Shown here piece by piece: positions 1 to 8,802 of a stretch of DNA of 64,000 nt. The stretch's first letter is position 1. Every line of letters starts with the position of its first letter. The notes beneath the pieces were generated by a model. It did no database searches and was not told where the DNA came from. It saw nothing but the letters and a program-made list of their open reading frames with translations. The translations under genes were made by a program, and so were the position numbers. Source of the DNA: Stutzerimonas xanthomarina DSM 18231 (lineage in GTDB: Bacteria > Pseudomonadota > Gammaproteobacteria > Pseudomonadales > Pseudomonadaceae); contig NZ_FQXA01000002.1 in the NCBI RefSeq assembly GCF_900129835.1, positions 727,139-791,138 of the forward strand. Direction: 5' to 3'.

Positions 1-49
1 CCAGAACAAGAACAGCAATACCGATTGCAGTTGTGCATTTAATAGTCAT
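1..49 (-). CDS. Start of an unidentified secreted or membrane protein (cut by window edge)
   Basis: Only the first 16 codons are inside the window. They read MTIKCTTAIGIAVLVL, which looks like the charged start and hydrophobic core of a signal peptide or a first membrane helix. A GGAG ribosome binding site lies 6-7 bases before the ATG, so the start is well supported. It is the next leftward gene after the mtnD-like gene. It is not mtnC, which follows mtnD in Pseudomonas aeruginosa as I recall the order. The product cannot be named from this fragment. Confidence 0.55.
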   Translation of the reverse strand, partial: MTIKCTTAIGIAVLVL

Positions 50-180
50 TGTTTCTCCAATTTCCCAGTCGGGCGTAAGCAGCTTTAGTGATTACGGACT
101 GCCAGCATCTGCTGCAGTCGAAGCATTAATGACCCATAGCGAAAGCGTGCGCAATACACCTTTGGAACGATAACGCTGGT
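50..180. other. Intergenic spacer
   Basis: About 130 bases between the mtnD-like gene and the partial gene at the left edge. It should hold the promoter of the partial leftward gene. No clear terminator hairpin or operator was seen. Confidence 0.4.
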
Positions 181-726
181 TCAATCGTCCAGGCGCGGAA
201 AGCGGCTCGCAATATCGTCGCCGGTATACTGCGGGACACGGGCTTGTGGGTTATTGAACAAGCAAATGGCGATCAGGTGCGGACATTCACCCTTGTCGAA
301 CCAATGACGAACGCCCGCAGGTATCAGGATCAGGTCACCCTTCTCGCACAGTACGGCATAGACCTTGTCCTCAACATGCAGGTTGAACAGCCCGTATCCG
401 GCAACGAAAAGATGTACCTGATCGCCAGGCAGGGCGCACTCTTCCAGCTCTTGCACGTGCGGCTTGGTCAGCCTGGATTGGTCGCGGGTCAAACTGAGCA
501 CATCCATGCTGGCATAACCGCGCTCGTTCATCAGTCGGTCGATCTGCGGCATATAAGCAGCGATCAACGCTTCATCACTGGCATTCGGAGCGATGACGCT
601 ACTGGCCTGCCAGCGCTCCAGATGCATCCCCGCCTCGGCCAGCGTGACGGCGATATCCTCGTGATGCGTGAGCACCTTCAAGGGTTGTTCGGGCGTGCTT
701 TGGTGATAGACGCTGAGGATGCTCAT
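181..726 (-). CDS. Acireductone dioxygenase-like protein lacking most metal ligands
   Basis: The 181-residue product matches MtnD of the methionine salvage pathway over its whole length, with the usual start (SVYH), the KVYAVLCEKGDL and HWFD segments, and the IASRFPRL end. The family binds Ni or Fe through His, His, Glu in an HxHxxxE motif and a distal His. Here the motif region reads EECALPGDQVH, so the positions of the first three ligands are Cys97, Leu99 and Gln103. Only the distal His141 is kept, and the 42-residue spacing to it is intact. The frame is open and the start has a GGGAG site. It lies downstream of aroC and an MFS gene as in Pseudomonas, but mtnB is missing from between them. 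It is probably a repurposed or inactive paralogue, and annotating it as a working dioxygenase would be unsafe. Confidence 0.75.
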   Translation of the reverse strand: MSILSVYHQSTPEQPLKVLTHHEDIAVTLAEAGMHLERWQASSVIAPNASDEALIAAYMPQIDRLMNERGYASMDVLSLTRDQSRLTKPHVQELEECALPGDQVHLFVAGYGLFNLHVEDKVYAVLCEKGDLILIPAGVRHWFDKGECPHLIAICLFNNPQARVPQYTGDDIASRFPRLDD

Positions 727-804
727 AGTGCTGTCTCCCGGCCGGGCGATAAGTGACCCGGCGTCTGATCGATGATTCGGCAGCAGAGTGGCAGCCGCTG
801 GCAG

Positions 805-1956
805 TCATTCCCGACTCCCCTGCACAGGAATGGCGATGATAACGGCTGCAACCAGCGCGGCCAGGCTAGCGATAGCAAAGGTCCAAAGGGGGCCGAGACT
901 GGCCCAGCTGTAACCGGAATACAGCGCACCCAGCGCACCGCCGACCCCTGCAAGGGTCGCGTAAAGTGCTTGCCCCTGCCCCTGCTGGCGATGACCGAAG
1001 CTGCGCTGGACGAAATGAATGGCCGCCGCGTGGAAACTGCCGAAGGTTGCCGCGTGCATCAGCTGCGCAATCAGCAGCACCTCCAGATGATCGGCCAGCG
1101 TACCCAGCAGCAACCAGCGTAGCGCAGCCAGCATGAAGCTCGCGGCGAGAACCTGGCGCAACGAAAAGCGCGCCAACAGCCGCGCCATCACCAGAAAGAT
1201 CAGGATTTCTGCCACAACGCCTAGCGCCCAAAGCAGGCCGATAGTGCCTCGGCCATAGCCGAGCGCTTCGAGATGAATGGAGAAAAAAGTGTAGTAAGGG
1301 CCATGGCTCACCTGCATTAGGCCGACGCATACGAAAAACGCTAATACACCCGGACGGCAAAGCTGGCGAAAAAAGCCACCCTGCCCGTCCAGCTCAGGGT
1401 GCTCCGCCGGCACTGCATTGGGCACCCAGGCGCTGCTAATCACGATCCCGATCATGATTGTCAGAACCGCTATGGGGAAAATGACGAGACTCAGATGTTC
1501 GAACAGCGCGCCAAGCCCCACCACAGCGGCGATAAAACCGATGCTACCCCACAGGCGGATCTGGCTGTAGCGAGCAGTTTGCGCCCCCAAGTGGGCCAGA
1601 GTGATCACCTCGAACTGCGGTAACACCGCATGCCAGAAGAACGCATGCAGCGCCATCACCAGGGCGAGCCACGCGTAACTCTTGCTGTAGAAGATCAAGC
1701 CGAACGAAATCAACGTACAGACCGCACCAACACGGACAATCGTCAGGCGCCTGCCCGTAACATCGCCCAGCCAGCCCCATAGATTCGGTGCCAGACAACG
1801 CATCAGCATGGGAATGGCGACCAGCTCGCCTATGCGCTCGGCAGTAAAGCCAAGGTAGTCGAAATAGAGGCCGAGAAACGGCGCCGCCGAACCGAGCAGC
1901 GCAAAGTAGAAGAAATAGAAACCGGACAGACGCCAATAGGGAATGGTAGCCGCCAT
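805..1956 (-). CDS. MFS transporter (LacY/NupG-like)
   Basis: A 383-residue, very hydrophobic protein with about twelve predicted membrane segments. The N-terminal part (FYFFYFALLGSAAPFLGLYF) and the GWLGDVTGRR loop between helices 2 and 3 are typical of the major facilitator branch related to LacY and nucleoside:H+ symporters. It lies between aroC and the mtnD-like gene, the place held in P. aeruginosa by a probable MFS metabolite transporter. All three genes are read leftwards, with 85 bases after aroC and 78 bases before mtnD. The substrate cannot be told from the sequence. Confidence 0.85.
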   Translation of the reverse strand: MAATIPYWRLSGFYFFYFALLGSAAPFLGLYFDYLGFTAERIGELVAIPMLMRCLAPNLWGWLGDVTGRRLTIVRVGAVCTLISFGLIFYSKSYAWLALVMALHAFFWHAVLPQFEVITLAHLGAQTARYSQIRLWGSIGFIAAVVGLGALFEHLSLVIFPIAVLTIMIGIVISSAWVPNAVPAEHPELDGQGGFFRQLCRPGVLAFFVCVGLMQVSHGPYYTFFSIHLEALGYGRGTIGLLWALGVVAEILIFLVMARLLARFSLRQVLAASFMLAALRWLLLGTLADHLEVLLIAQLMHAATFGSFHAAAIHFVQRSFGHRQQGQGQALYATLAGVGGALGALYSGYSWASLGPLWTFAIASLAALVAAVIIAIPVQGSRE

Positions 1957-1965
1957 AAGTTAGAA

Positions 1966-2027
1966 GCCAGGTGCTGGAAGCGACTTGATGCAGGAACGGG
2001 CGCTTCGCTCGGCTTCCAGATCCTGGC
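1966..2027. repeat. Inverted repeat between aroC and the MFS gene
   Basis: Two 15-base arms, gccaggtgctggaag (1966-1980) and cttccagatcctggc (2013-2027), match in inverted orientation at 13 of 15 positions across a 32-base loop. The CTGGAAG core resembles short intergenic repeats that are common in pseudomonads. It may fold in the aroC-MFS transcript. It lacks a T-run, so it is not a clear terminator. Confidence 0.5.
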
Positions 2028-2041
2028 GTCCAGCAGCAGAC

Positions 2042-3133
2042 TTAGAGCTGCCCCAACACCGGCGTACGCGCCAGCACATCGGCATTCTGCCCGCGATGGC
2101 GCAGCAGATGATCCAGCAAAACGATGGCCATCATCGCTTCGGCGATCGGCGTGGCTCGGATACCTACGCATGGATCGTGGCGACCCTTGGTGATGACCTC
2201 AACCGGATTGCCGTCAACATCAATGGAGCGGCCGGGAGTAGTAATGCTCGACGTAGGTTTGAGCGCCAGATGCGCGATGACCGGCTGGCCGGAAGAAACG
2301 CCGCCCAGGACGCCGCCTGCATTGTTCGACAGGAAGCCGTCTGGCGTCATCTCGTCACGGTGCTCGGTACCGCGCTGGGCGATGCTGGCGAAGCCGGCAC
2401 CGATTTCTACGCCCTTCACTGCGTTGATGCTCATCAGCGCATGTGCCAGTTCAGCATCGAGACGGTCGAAAATCGGCTCCCCAAGTCCCGGCGGAACACC
2501 TTCGGCGACCACACTGACCTTCGCGCCAACCGAATCCTGATCACGACGCAACTGGTCCATGTACGCTTCGAGCTCGGGGACCTTATCCGGGTCTGGACTG
2601 AAAAAAGCGTTCTGCTCGACGCTGTCCCAGGTTTTGAACGGGATTTCGATCGGGCCCAGCTGACTCATGTAGCCGCGCACCTGAATGCCCAGTGTCGCCA
2701 GGTATTTCTTGGCGATGGCACCGGCTGCGACGCGCATGGCCGTTTCGCGGGCTGAGCTGCGACCACCTCCACGATAATCACGCAGGCCATATTTATGGTG
2801 ATAGCTGTAGTCGGCATGAGCGGGACGGAACTGGTCTTTAATTGCCGAATAATCCTTGGATTTCTGATCGGTGTTGCGGATCAGCAAACCAATCGGGCAA
2901 CCGGTGGTGCGTCCTTCGAACACGCCAGAAAGAATCTCGACCTCGTCGGCTTCCTGGCGCTGGGTGGTATGCCGGCTGGTGCCGGGCTTGCGTCGATCAA
3001 GGTCGCGCTGCAGATCGGCGACGCTCAGCTCCAGGCCCGGCGGGCAGCCGTCGACGATCGCGACCAGTGCCGGCCCATGGCTTTCGCCAGCCGTGGTGAC
3101 GGTGAACAGCTTGCCGTATGTATTGCCGGACAT
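2042..3133 (-). CDS. aroC: Chorismate synthase
   Basis: The 363-residue product catalyses the last step of the shikimate pathway, EPSP to chorismate, with reduced FMN. Family signatures are clear: the N-terminal [18 protein letters not shown], the [18 protein letters not shown] segment in the middle, and the GGxSSGxP type motif (GGVSSGQPV) with DPC further on. Length is normal for the bacterial enzyme. It is the first gene of a leftward set followed by the MFS transporter. It shares its 138-base upstream region with the divergent hydrolase gene. Chorismate made here feeds PheA and TyrA, both encoded further right. Confidence 0.98.
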   Translation of the reverse strand: MSGNTYGKLFTVTTAGESHGPALVAIVDGCPPGLELSVADLQRDLDRRKPGTSRHTTQRQEADEVEILSGVFEGRTTGCPIGLLIRNTDQKSKDYSAIKDQFRPAHADYSYHHKYGLRDYRGGGRSSARETAMRVAAGAIAKKYLATLGIQVRGYMSQLGPIEIPFKTWDSVEQNAFFSPDPDKVPELEAYMDQLRRDQDSVGAKVSVVAEGVPPGLGEPIFDRLDAELAHALMSINAVKGVEIGAGFASIAQRGTEHRDEMTPDGFLSNNAGGVLGGVSSGQPVIAHLALKPTSSITTPGRSIDVDGNPVEVITKGRHDPCVGIRATPIAEAMMAIVLLDHLLRHRGQNADVLARTPVLGQL

Positions 3134-3271
3134 GCAGGGCGCTCCGCGATCAACCTAAAGAGGGGGCGGAAGTATACCCGAGCCGCTGCAGGTTTCGCTG
3201 CCTGAGGAGGCGGCGCATACTGCCACCCTCGCTCGCTCGTCGGCCCGCTCCGTATCCGACCCGTTTCGTCG

Positions 3272-4249
3272 ATGTTTCTACCTATGCGCTTCGTTCTACT
3301 ACTCGCGTTTTTTGTCATGATCCCATCCTTTGTCCACGCCCAGACGCTGCTGAATCAGCGGATGACCGTGCAGGTTTCCGACGGCCGTCTTTATGGCAGC
3401 CTGCTACTGCCAAAGACCGACGCACCCTTGCCGGTCGCGTTGTTGATAGCCGGATCGGGGCCGACCGACCGCAACGGTAACAACCCTCTGGGTCACAACG
3501 ACAGCCTCAAGCGGCTGGCACAAGCATTGGCCAAACGCGGCATTGCCAGCCTGCGTTACGACAAGCGCGGAGTCGGCCAGAGCCAGGCGGTGGCGCCAGA
3601 CGAAAGCCAGTTGACGGTGGATGACTACGTCGACGATGCAGTGGCCTGGTCAAGGCTATTGCAAGCCGATCCGCGGTTTTCGGCGGTCGTGCTGATTGGC
3701 CACAGCGAGGGTGCACTGATCGCCAGCCTGGCCGAGCCGGCCGTGAAACCTGCCGCATTGATCAGCGTTGCCGGCAGCGGTCGCCCCATCGGTACGCTGC
3801 TGCAAGCACAGCTCCAGGGCCGCTTGCCACCCTCGCTCCTGGCGACCGCGAGCTACCTGATCAATGAACTTAATGCGGGAAGAACTCATCAGCAGGTGCC
3901 TGATTCACTGCAGGTGCTGTTTCGCTCGAGCGTTCAGCCTTACTTGATCTCCCTGTTCCAGCAGGATCCGGCCGATGCATTTGCCAATACCAGAGCACCT
4001 GCCTTGATTGTTCAGGGCACCCATGACATCCAAGTCAGCCGCGAAGATGCGCAAGCCTTGAAACGGGCCAGAGCAGATGCCGAGCTGGCGATGATCAATG
4101 GCATGGGACACGTGTTGCGCATCACGCCGCAAGAGCGCAAGCGGCAAACCAGCACTTACAACCAGCCTGAATTGCCTATCGCTAATGAACTGCCGGAACG
4201 GATCACTCAGCTCCTGCAAATGCATAGCATATTGCCACCCTCCAGTTAA
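3272..4249 (+). CDS. Secreted alpha/beta hydrolase
   Basis: A 325-residue protein with a signal peptide (hydrophobic residues 6-20, cleavage probably after VHA-Q). It has an alpha/beta hydrolase fold: LIAGSGPTDRNG near residue 58 (oxyanion region), YDKRGVGQS near 96, nucleophile elbow GHSEG with Ser145, a C-terminal GTHD (acid) and GMGH (His). This pattern fits the serine-aminopeptidase-like hydrolases found in this place in Pseudomonas, divergent from aroC. ATG at 3272 or at 3284 (MRFVLL) would both serve. Substrate unknown. It is followed by the gene at 4304 on the same strand. Confidence 0.85.
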   Translation: MFLPMRFVLLLAFFVMIPSFVHAQTLLNQRMTVQVSDGRLYGSLLLPKTDAPLPVALLIAGSGPTDRNGNNPLGHNDSLKRLAQALAKRGIASLRYDKRGVGQSQAVAPDESQLTVDDYVDDAVAWSRLLQADPRFSAVVLIGHSEGALIASLAEPAVKPAALISVAGSGRPIGTLLQAQLQGRLPPSLLATASYLINELNAGRTHQQVPDSLQVLFRSSVQPYLISLFQQDPADAFANTRAPALIVQGTHDIQVSREDAQALKRARADAELAMINGMGHVLRITPQERKRQTSTYNQPELPIANELPERITQLLQMHSILPPSS

Positions 4250-4303
4250 CTGTTCTTCGGCCGATACGCTCCTTGCCTGCTGCAACGTCTACCGCTCAGG
4301 CTC

Positions 4304-5104
4304 ATGGACACCGAGATGATCGACAGCCAAACCGAAACTAATGACAACGACGCCCAGACGCGCGCTGCGCCACAGCCGCATCCCTGGGTCGAGCTTGCCC
4401 CGGATCGTTTCCGACTGCTTCGTCTGTCACCCTTGCCAACTGATCGCGACACAGGGGCGCGCCCGCTAAGGTTCGTGGAGTTGGCTCAAGTCGAGAGGCA
4501 CACCCCACAACAAAGCCTGTTAAAGCTATTCGTACGGCAACCGGGCCAATTGACCGCGAAGCAGCACAATGTGCTGGAGATATGGGCGGACCATCGCGCC
4601 AAGGAGCTGCGCTTCGGACCTGATTCAGGCCTTCGGGTGGAACTGGCAAACCGCGGCCTCGGGCGTTTTCTACTGGCACAGGGCGTGCTGTGGGCGCAGA
4701 AGCGATGGTCGCATTACCTAATAGAGGGCGGTGCCCTGCCCGTAAAGGATGTAACCGGCGAAGACGCACGTTTGCGGCGCGACCATTGCCTGCTGAGTCA
4801 GGGGTTCGACGTCCTTTATGCCGAGCCTCAGCAACTCAAGGCAACCTACAGCGCACCTAGGGTTAGTGCATTACGGCCTGATTGGAATATCGAAAAGGTG
4901 CAAGTCATCGAGTTGCGAGACGCCGCGGCGATGCTCGAGCAGGCTGACCGCAATCTGCTCGAACAGGAAAATCGGATCCGCGATACCCATGAGCGCCTGA
5001 ACAAGCTGCGCCGTGAGGACGGTACTCTCCGCTTCACCATCGCCTGCCTTATCGTGTTCTCACTGTTTCAGGCCGGGCTGCTGATCTGGATCGCAACCCG
5101 CTGA
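4304..5104 (+). CDS. Conserved hypothetical protein with C-terminal membrane anchor
   Basis: The 266-residue product has a hydrophilic body and a single hydrophobic segment at the extreme C-terminus (about residues 243-264, LIVFSLFQAGLLIWIA). Before it is a charged, probably coiled-coil stretch (residues about 206-236, rich in Glu, Arg, Leu). This suggests a tail-anchored inner-membrane protein facing the cytoplasm. It lies between the alpha/beta hydrolase and the convergent prmB gene, as does an uncharacterised gene in P. aeruginosa. A second ATG at 4316 is an alternative start. I do not recognise a named domain. Confidence 0.75.
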   Translation: MDTEMIDSQTETNDNDAQTRAAPQPHPWVELAPDRFRLLRLSPLPTDRDTGARPLRFVELAQVERHTPQQSLLKLFVRQPGQLTAKQHNVLEIWADHRAKELRFGPDSGLRVELANRGLGRFLLAQGVLWAQKRWSHYLIEGGALPVKDVTGEDARLRRDHCLLSQGFDVLYAEPQQLKATYSAPRVSALRPDWNIEKVQVIELRDAAAMLEQADRNLLEQENRIRDTHERLNKLRREDGTLRFTIACLIVFSLFQAGLLIWIATR

Positions 5105-5129
5105 CGCTTCTGGCCTGTTCGACTAGCGT

Positions 5130-6050
5130 CTACCGTACAAGCCGCTCGCGGAACAGCGCCTGGTGGTCCCGGCACTGGCTCGCGGAAAGCAGAAATACGC
5201 CATGCCCGCCGGCAGTGAATTCAAGCCAGGTAAAATCGACTTCCGGATAAAGCGCTTCAACATGCACCTGGCTGTTGCCGACCTCGACGACGAGGGTACC
5301 GGTCTCCGTCAGGTGGTCTGCCGCTTCCGCCAACATTCTCCGTACAAGATCGAGTCCATCGTCGCCACAGGCCAACCCCAGTGCCGGCTCATGATGGAAC
5401 TCGGCGGGCATATCGGCGAAGTCTTCGGCGTCAACATAAGGCGGATTGGAAACGATCAGGTCGAAGCGCTGCTTGGGTAACCCATCGAACCCGTCGCTGT
5501 GTACGGTATAGACCCGATCCTCCAGACCATGCTGTTCGATGTTGCAACTGGCGACTTCGAGCGCTTCGAAAGACAGGTCAGCCAACAGCACTTCGGCATC
5601 GAGGAATTCATAGGCACAGGCAATGCCGATGCAACCGGAGCCGGTACACAGGTCTAGAATCCGTGCCGGCTCGTTCGCCAACCAAGGTTCGAAGCGCCGC
5701 TCGATCAACTGCCCGATCGGCGAGCGCGGAATCAGCACGTTATCGTTGACGATGAATGGCAGCCCGCAGAACCAAGCCTGCCCTAGCAGATAGGCGGTCG
5801 GCACGCGTTGCTCGATCCGTCTGCGCAACAAAACCTGCAAATGCTCGCGTTCATCGTCTTCCAGCCGGCAATCGAGATAGCTGTCGGCCATTTCCCACGG
5901 CAAGTGCAAGGCGCCGAGTACCAATTGGCGCGCCTCGTCCCAAGCGTTGTCCGTGCCGTGGCCGAAAAACAAGTGCTCGGCATGGAAGCGGCTGACAGCC
6001 CAGCGAATATGATCACGCAAGGTACGCAGACGGGAAGGCGAAGCAGTCAC
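5130..6050 (-). CDS. prmB: Ribosomal protein L3 N5-glutamine methyltransferase
   Basis: A 306-residue SAM-dependent methyltransferase. The SAM-binding motif [12 protein letters not shown] is at residues 133-144 and the glutamine-binding NPPY is at 202-205, the signature of the PrmB/PrmC (HemK) family. The long N-terminal domain and the length point to PrmB, which modifies a glutamine of ribosomal protein L3, rather than PrmC, which modifies release factors. It converges on the hypothetical gene at 4304 and is divergent from the isochorismatase-like gene, as in Pseudomonas. Confidence 0.92.
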   Translation of the reverse strand: MTASPSRLRTLRDHIRWAVSRFHAEHLFFGHGTDNAWDEARQLVLGALHLPWEMADSYLDCRLEDDEREHLQVLLRRRIEQRVPTAYLLGQAWFCGLPFIVNDNVLIPRSPIGQLIERRFEPWLANEPARILDLCTGSGCIGIACAYEFLDAEVLLADLSFEALEVASCNIEQHGLEDRVYTVHSDGFDGLPKQRFDLIVSNPPYVDAEDFADMPAEFHHEPALGLACGDDGLDLVRRMLAEAADHLTETGTLVVEVGNSQVHVEALYPEVDFTWLEFTAGGHGVFLLSASQCRDHQALFRERLVR

Positions 6051-6242
6051 GGGGGCATCTCCTCTTAAAAGGGGGAGAAAGTCTAGCTTATGGGGACGCT
6101 CATTTGGCGGGCTTTGAAGGCGAAGCGTGGTGGCATAACGCCCAGAACACCGAGCTATCTGACCAATTCATCATCTATTGGCTGTTCACATCTTGCGCGA
6201 CTGGCGCCACAATCATGCCCCTCTCAGAACAAGGAGTCAGTC

Positions 6243-6836
6243 ATGTCCAAGCCACAGACCATGCTTCAGCTCAGTGGCCGCAGTTATGCACCGGCAACTC
6301 TGGCCAATGCGACCCTTGTCGTCATCGACGTTCAGGAAGAGTACCGGACGGGGACACTGGCATTGCCGAATCTGGGTTCGGCGCTTGAGCAGATCAGCAA
6401 ACTGTTGAGCGCAGCCCGTACGGCCGGCGCGCCCATCGTGCATGTTCACCACTTGGGCATTCCAGGCGGACTGTTCGATCCTCAGGGATTGCGCGGTCAG
6501 ATCATGCCGGAAGCAGCGCCGCTTCCAGGCGAAACCGTGATTGGCAAGACGCTGCCCAACGCATTTGCCGGCACCGAGCTACATGAACTGCTGCAGCAGC
6601 ATGGTCGCCTCGACCTTATTGTTTGCGGATTCATGACCCACTCAAGCGTGAGTACGACTGTGCGTGCCGCGAAGGATTACGGGTATCGCTGCACACTCGT
6701 TGACAACGCCTGCGCCACCCGCGATCTGCCGATGGGTGACGGGACCATCGCAGCCGCAGAGGTGCACCGGATGGAGATGACCATTCTCGCGGACAACTTC
6801 GCGGTTTGCGTAGATGATGCCCGGGCATTGATATAA
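6243..6836 (+). CDS. Isochorismatase-like hydrolase with Ser in place of nucleophilic Cys
   Basis: The chosen ATG has an AAGGAG site 8 bases upstream and gives 197 residues. The cysteine hydrolase fold is clear: VVIDVQEEY with catalytic Asp29, GKTLPNAF with Lys102, and CGFMTHSSVSTTVRAA. In the family the residue in the T-H-x-Cys-Val motif is the nucleophile. Here it is Ser135, and the only nearby Cys (128) is seven residues earlier. EntB-type isochorismatases also work without this Cys, so activity is not excluded. The gene sits between prmB and smr as in Pseudomonas. The substrate is unknown. Confidence 0.82.
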   Translation: MSKPQTMLQLSGRSYAPATLANATLVVIDVQEEYRTGTLALPNLGSALEQISKLLSAARTAGAPIVHVHHLGIPGGLFDPQGLRGQIMPEAAPLPGETVIGKTLPNAFAGTELHELLQQHGRLDLIVCGFMTHSSVSTTVRAAKDYGYRCTLVDNACATRDLPMGDGTIAAAEVHRMEMTILADNFAVCVDDARALI

Positions 6837-7021
6837 CCCACTGCCCAACCGAAAAGCCTTCGCTGGAACTGAATAGACTGGCCGGACGATACCAGGCTGC
6901 ACAGGCAACTGTAATACGGCCTGCCTTGGCAAGCGGGTCGCTTGAGTAATTGCAGGATGATCATGTAGTACGGCTGGACTCCGCTGCTTCGGCTGCTTTC
7001 GCCCTGCCAGCCACGCCTATG

Positions 7022-7046
7022 TTTTTAACGGCCTGACAGCCGTTTT
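7022..7046. terminator. Hairpin flanked by T-runs before the small membrane protein gene
   Basis: aacggc and gccgtt (7027-7032, 7039-7044) form a 6-base stem, with GTTTTT before and TTT after it. It could end transcripts of the isochorismatase-like gene, which stops 190 bases earlier. It ends only a few bases before the GAGGAG site of the gene at 7063, so it could also act as a leader element for that gene. Confidence 0.5.
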
Positions 7047-7062
7047 TGAGGAGCTAACCGGA

Positions 7063-7380
7063 ATGAAACGAACCGATGGATTCGATGCTCGCCGCCTCCG
7101 CCCTCGCCAACATCGAAGCTGGGGATCGCGCCTTGGCGCAGCACTCGGCCTGCTACTGATCATCTCTGGCGTGATCATCACCGCTACTGGCGTTGCGTCA
7201 CTGTTTAGCGGTATTGAGCTCTTTGCCAGCATGTCCTTGAATAAAGAAGCCGCAGTGACATTATTGACCTTAGGCCTGGGTCTGCTGCTGCTTGGAGTAT
7301 TCATCCGACACCGAGCTCGTCGCCGCATGCAGGGCCCGAGCGGGTTGAGTTTGTCGCCGCGCCTGAAAAAAAGACGTTGA
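7063..7380 (+). CDS. Small inner-membrane protein of unknown function
   Basis: A 105-residue protein with a GAGGAG ribosome binding site. It has a basic N-terminus, two membrane helices (about residues 27-48 and 66-85) with a short loop between them, and a strongly basic, Arg/Lys-rich C-terminus (ending KKRR). The positive-inside rule places both ends in the cytoplasm. It is followed by smr on the same strand. No family was recognised. Confidence 0.65.
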   Translation: MKRTDGFDARRLRPRQHRSWGSRLGAALGLLLIISGVIITATGVASLFSGIELFASMSLNKEAAVTLLTLGLGLLLLGVFIRHRARRRMQGPSGLSLSPRLKKRR

Positions 7381-7474
7381 GGTGCCGAGACCGCCTTCCC
7401 CTACCGCCGGCGAGAAGGGAAGCGGCTCAGGACAGACGCTTTGCGATAAAATGGCCGGCTAATGCGGAGGCCTC

Positions 7475-8032
7475 ATGCAAGAAGATGATTTTTCCCTGTT
7501 CAGATCAGCTGTGCGTGGTGTCAAGCCGATTGAGCATGATCGGGCTGAGACTGGCAAACCACGCAGCAACAGAGCGCAGATAGCCACGCTGCGTGCCAAC
7601 GCCTCGACCAGCGACGGCGAAACCCGGATCGACGGGCTTTCAGACCAGTTTGTAATTGATGTAGCCGCTGAAGATGAACTGTACTGGGTGCGAGATGGCG
7701 TCCAGGAGAGTCAGATGCGCAAGCTGAAAGCCGGCCAAATTCCGTTCGAGGGCAGCCTGGACCTGCATGGGCTGAGCGTCGAGAAAGCCCGCGAGCTACT
7801 CTGGGATTTTCTCGCCGAAGCGTGCAGGCTTGAGGTTCGCTGCGCGCGCGTGACCCATGGAAAGGCCGCACGAAAAGACGGCAAGCGTCCGCTGATCAAA
7901 AGCCACGTCAATACCTGGTTACGCCAGCACCCCCAGGTGTTGGGCTTCGCCTCTTGCGTACCGAGACATGGCGGGACCGGCGCGGTGTATGTGATCCTCA
8001 AACGAACCATGCTCGAAGGTCGCGACGAGTAA
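7475..8032 (+). CDS. smrA: Smr-domain protein (probable DNA endonuclease SmrA)
   Basis: The 185-residue product has a variable N-terminal half and a C-terminal Smr (small MutS-related) domain with its three signatures: LDLHG (about residue 90), THGKA (about 127) and RHGGTGA (about 164). Stand-alone Smr proteins such as E. coli SmrA nick DNA or, in other branches, cleave RNA. The gene lies just before folE as in Pseudomonas. The symbol rests on family membership, not on tested activity. Confidence 0.85.
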   Translation: MQEDDFSLFRSAVRGVKPIEHDRAETGKPRSNRAQIATLRANASTSDGETRIDGLSDQFVIDVAAEDELYWVRDGVQESQMRKLKAGQIPFEGSLDLHGLSVEKARELLWDFLAEACRLEVRCARVTHGKAARKDGKRPLIKSHVNTWLRQHPQVLGFASCVPRHGGTGAVYVILKRTMLEGRDE

Positions 8033-8148
8033 CCCGGCGCCGCTGTCTCCCTCGATCAGACCTACTGCGACCCGTGCTGCTTGCAGCCCAGCCGTCGAGC
8101 CCCTAACCTTCGCACTCGCGCTTATTTGCAAGCCTGACAGGTAGTCAA

Positions 8149-8694
8149 ATGTCTCTGGAAACACATTACACCGAAATCCTCAGCCAGCTGGGTGAGGACG
8201 TCAACCGTGAGGGCCTGCTCGATACGCCCAAGCGCGCTGCCAAAGCCATGCAGTACCTGTGCAAGGGCTATCAGCAAACGCTGGAAGAAGTCACCAACGG
8301 TGCGCTTTTTAGCTCCGACAACAGCGAAATGGTGCTAGTGAAGAACATCGAGCTCTACTCGTTGTGCGAACACCATATGCTGCCCTTCATCGGCAAGGCC
8401 CATGTCGCCTATTTACCAAACGGCAAAGTGCTCGGCCTGTCGAAAGTCGCCCGGATCGTCGACATGTACGCTCGCCGCCTGCAAATTCAGGAAAACCTCA
8501 CGCGAGAGATCGCCGAGGCGATTCAGACGGTTACCGGCGCCTGGGGCGTGGCGGTCGTCATTGAAGCGCAGCACATGTGCATGATGATGCGCGGCGTCGA
8601 GAAGCAGAATTCTTCGATGGTCACTTCGGTCATGCTTGGGCAATTCCGCGAAAATGCCGCTACCCGTGGCGAATTTCTCGGTCTAGTCAGATAA
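8149..8694 (+). CDS. folE: GTP cyclohydrolase I
   Basis: The 181-residue product opens GTP to dihydroneopterin triphosphate, the first step of folate (and pterin) synthesis. Zinc and active-site motifs are complete: [18 protein letters not shown] with Cys and His ligands, [20 protein letters not shown], and [11 protein letters not shown] with the third zinc Cys. It follows smrA after 116 bases. Pseudomonads often carry more than one folE, and this copy corresponds to the one beside smr. Confidence 0.97.
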   Translation: MSLETHYTEILSQLGEDVNREGLLDTPKRAAKAMQYLCKGYQQTLEEVTNGALFSSDNSEMVLVKNIELYSLCEHHMLPFIGKAHVAYLPNGKVLGLSKVARIVDMYARRLQIQENLTREIAEAIQTVTGAWGVAVVIEAQHMCMMMRGVEKQNSSMVTSVMLGQFRENAATRGEFLGLVR

Positions 8695-8802
8695 CGATGG
8701 CGTGAGGCATCAGGCGACCTGTATGCATTCCAGATGCCTGCGATGCTATTGCTGCTGCTTTTCGTCCAGCCTCCCGCCACTCAGCCGCTTTTCGTCTTTG
8801 CT

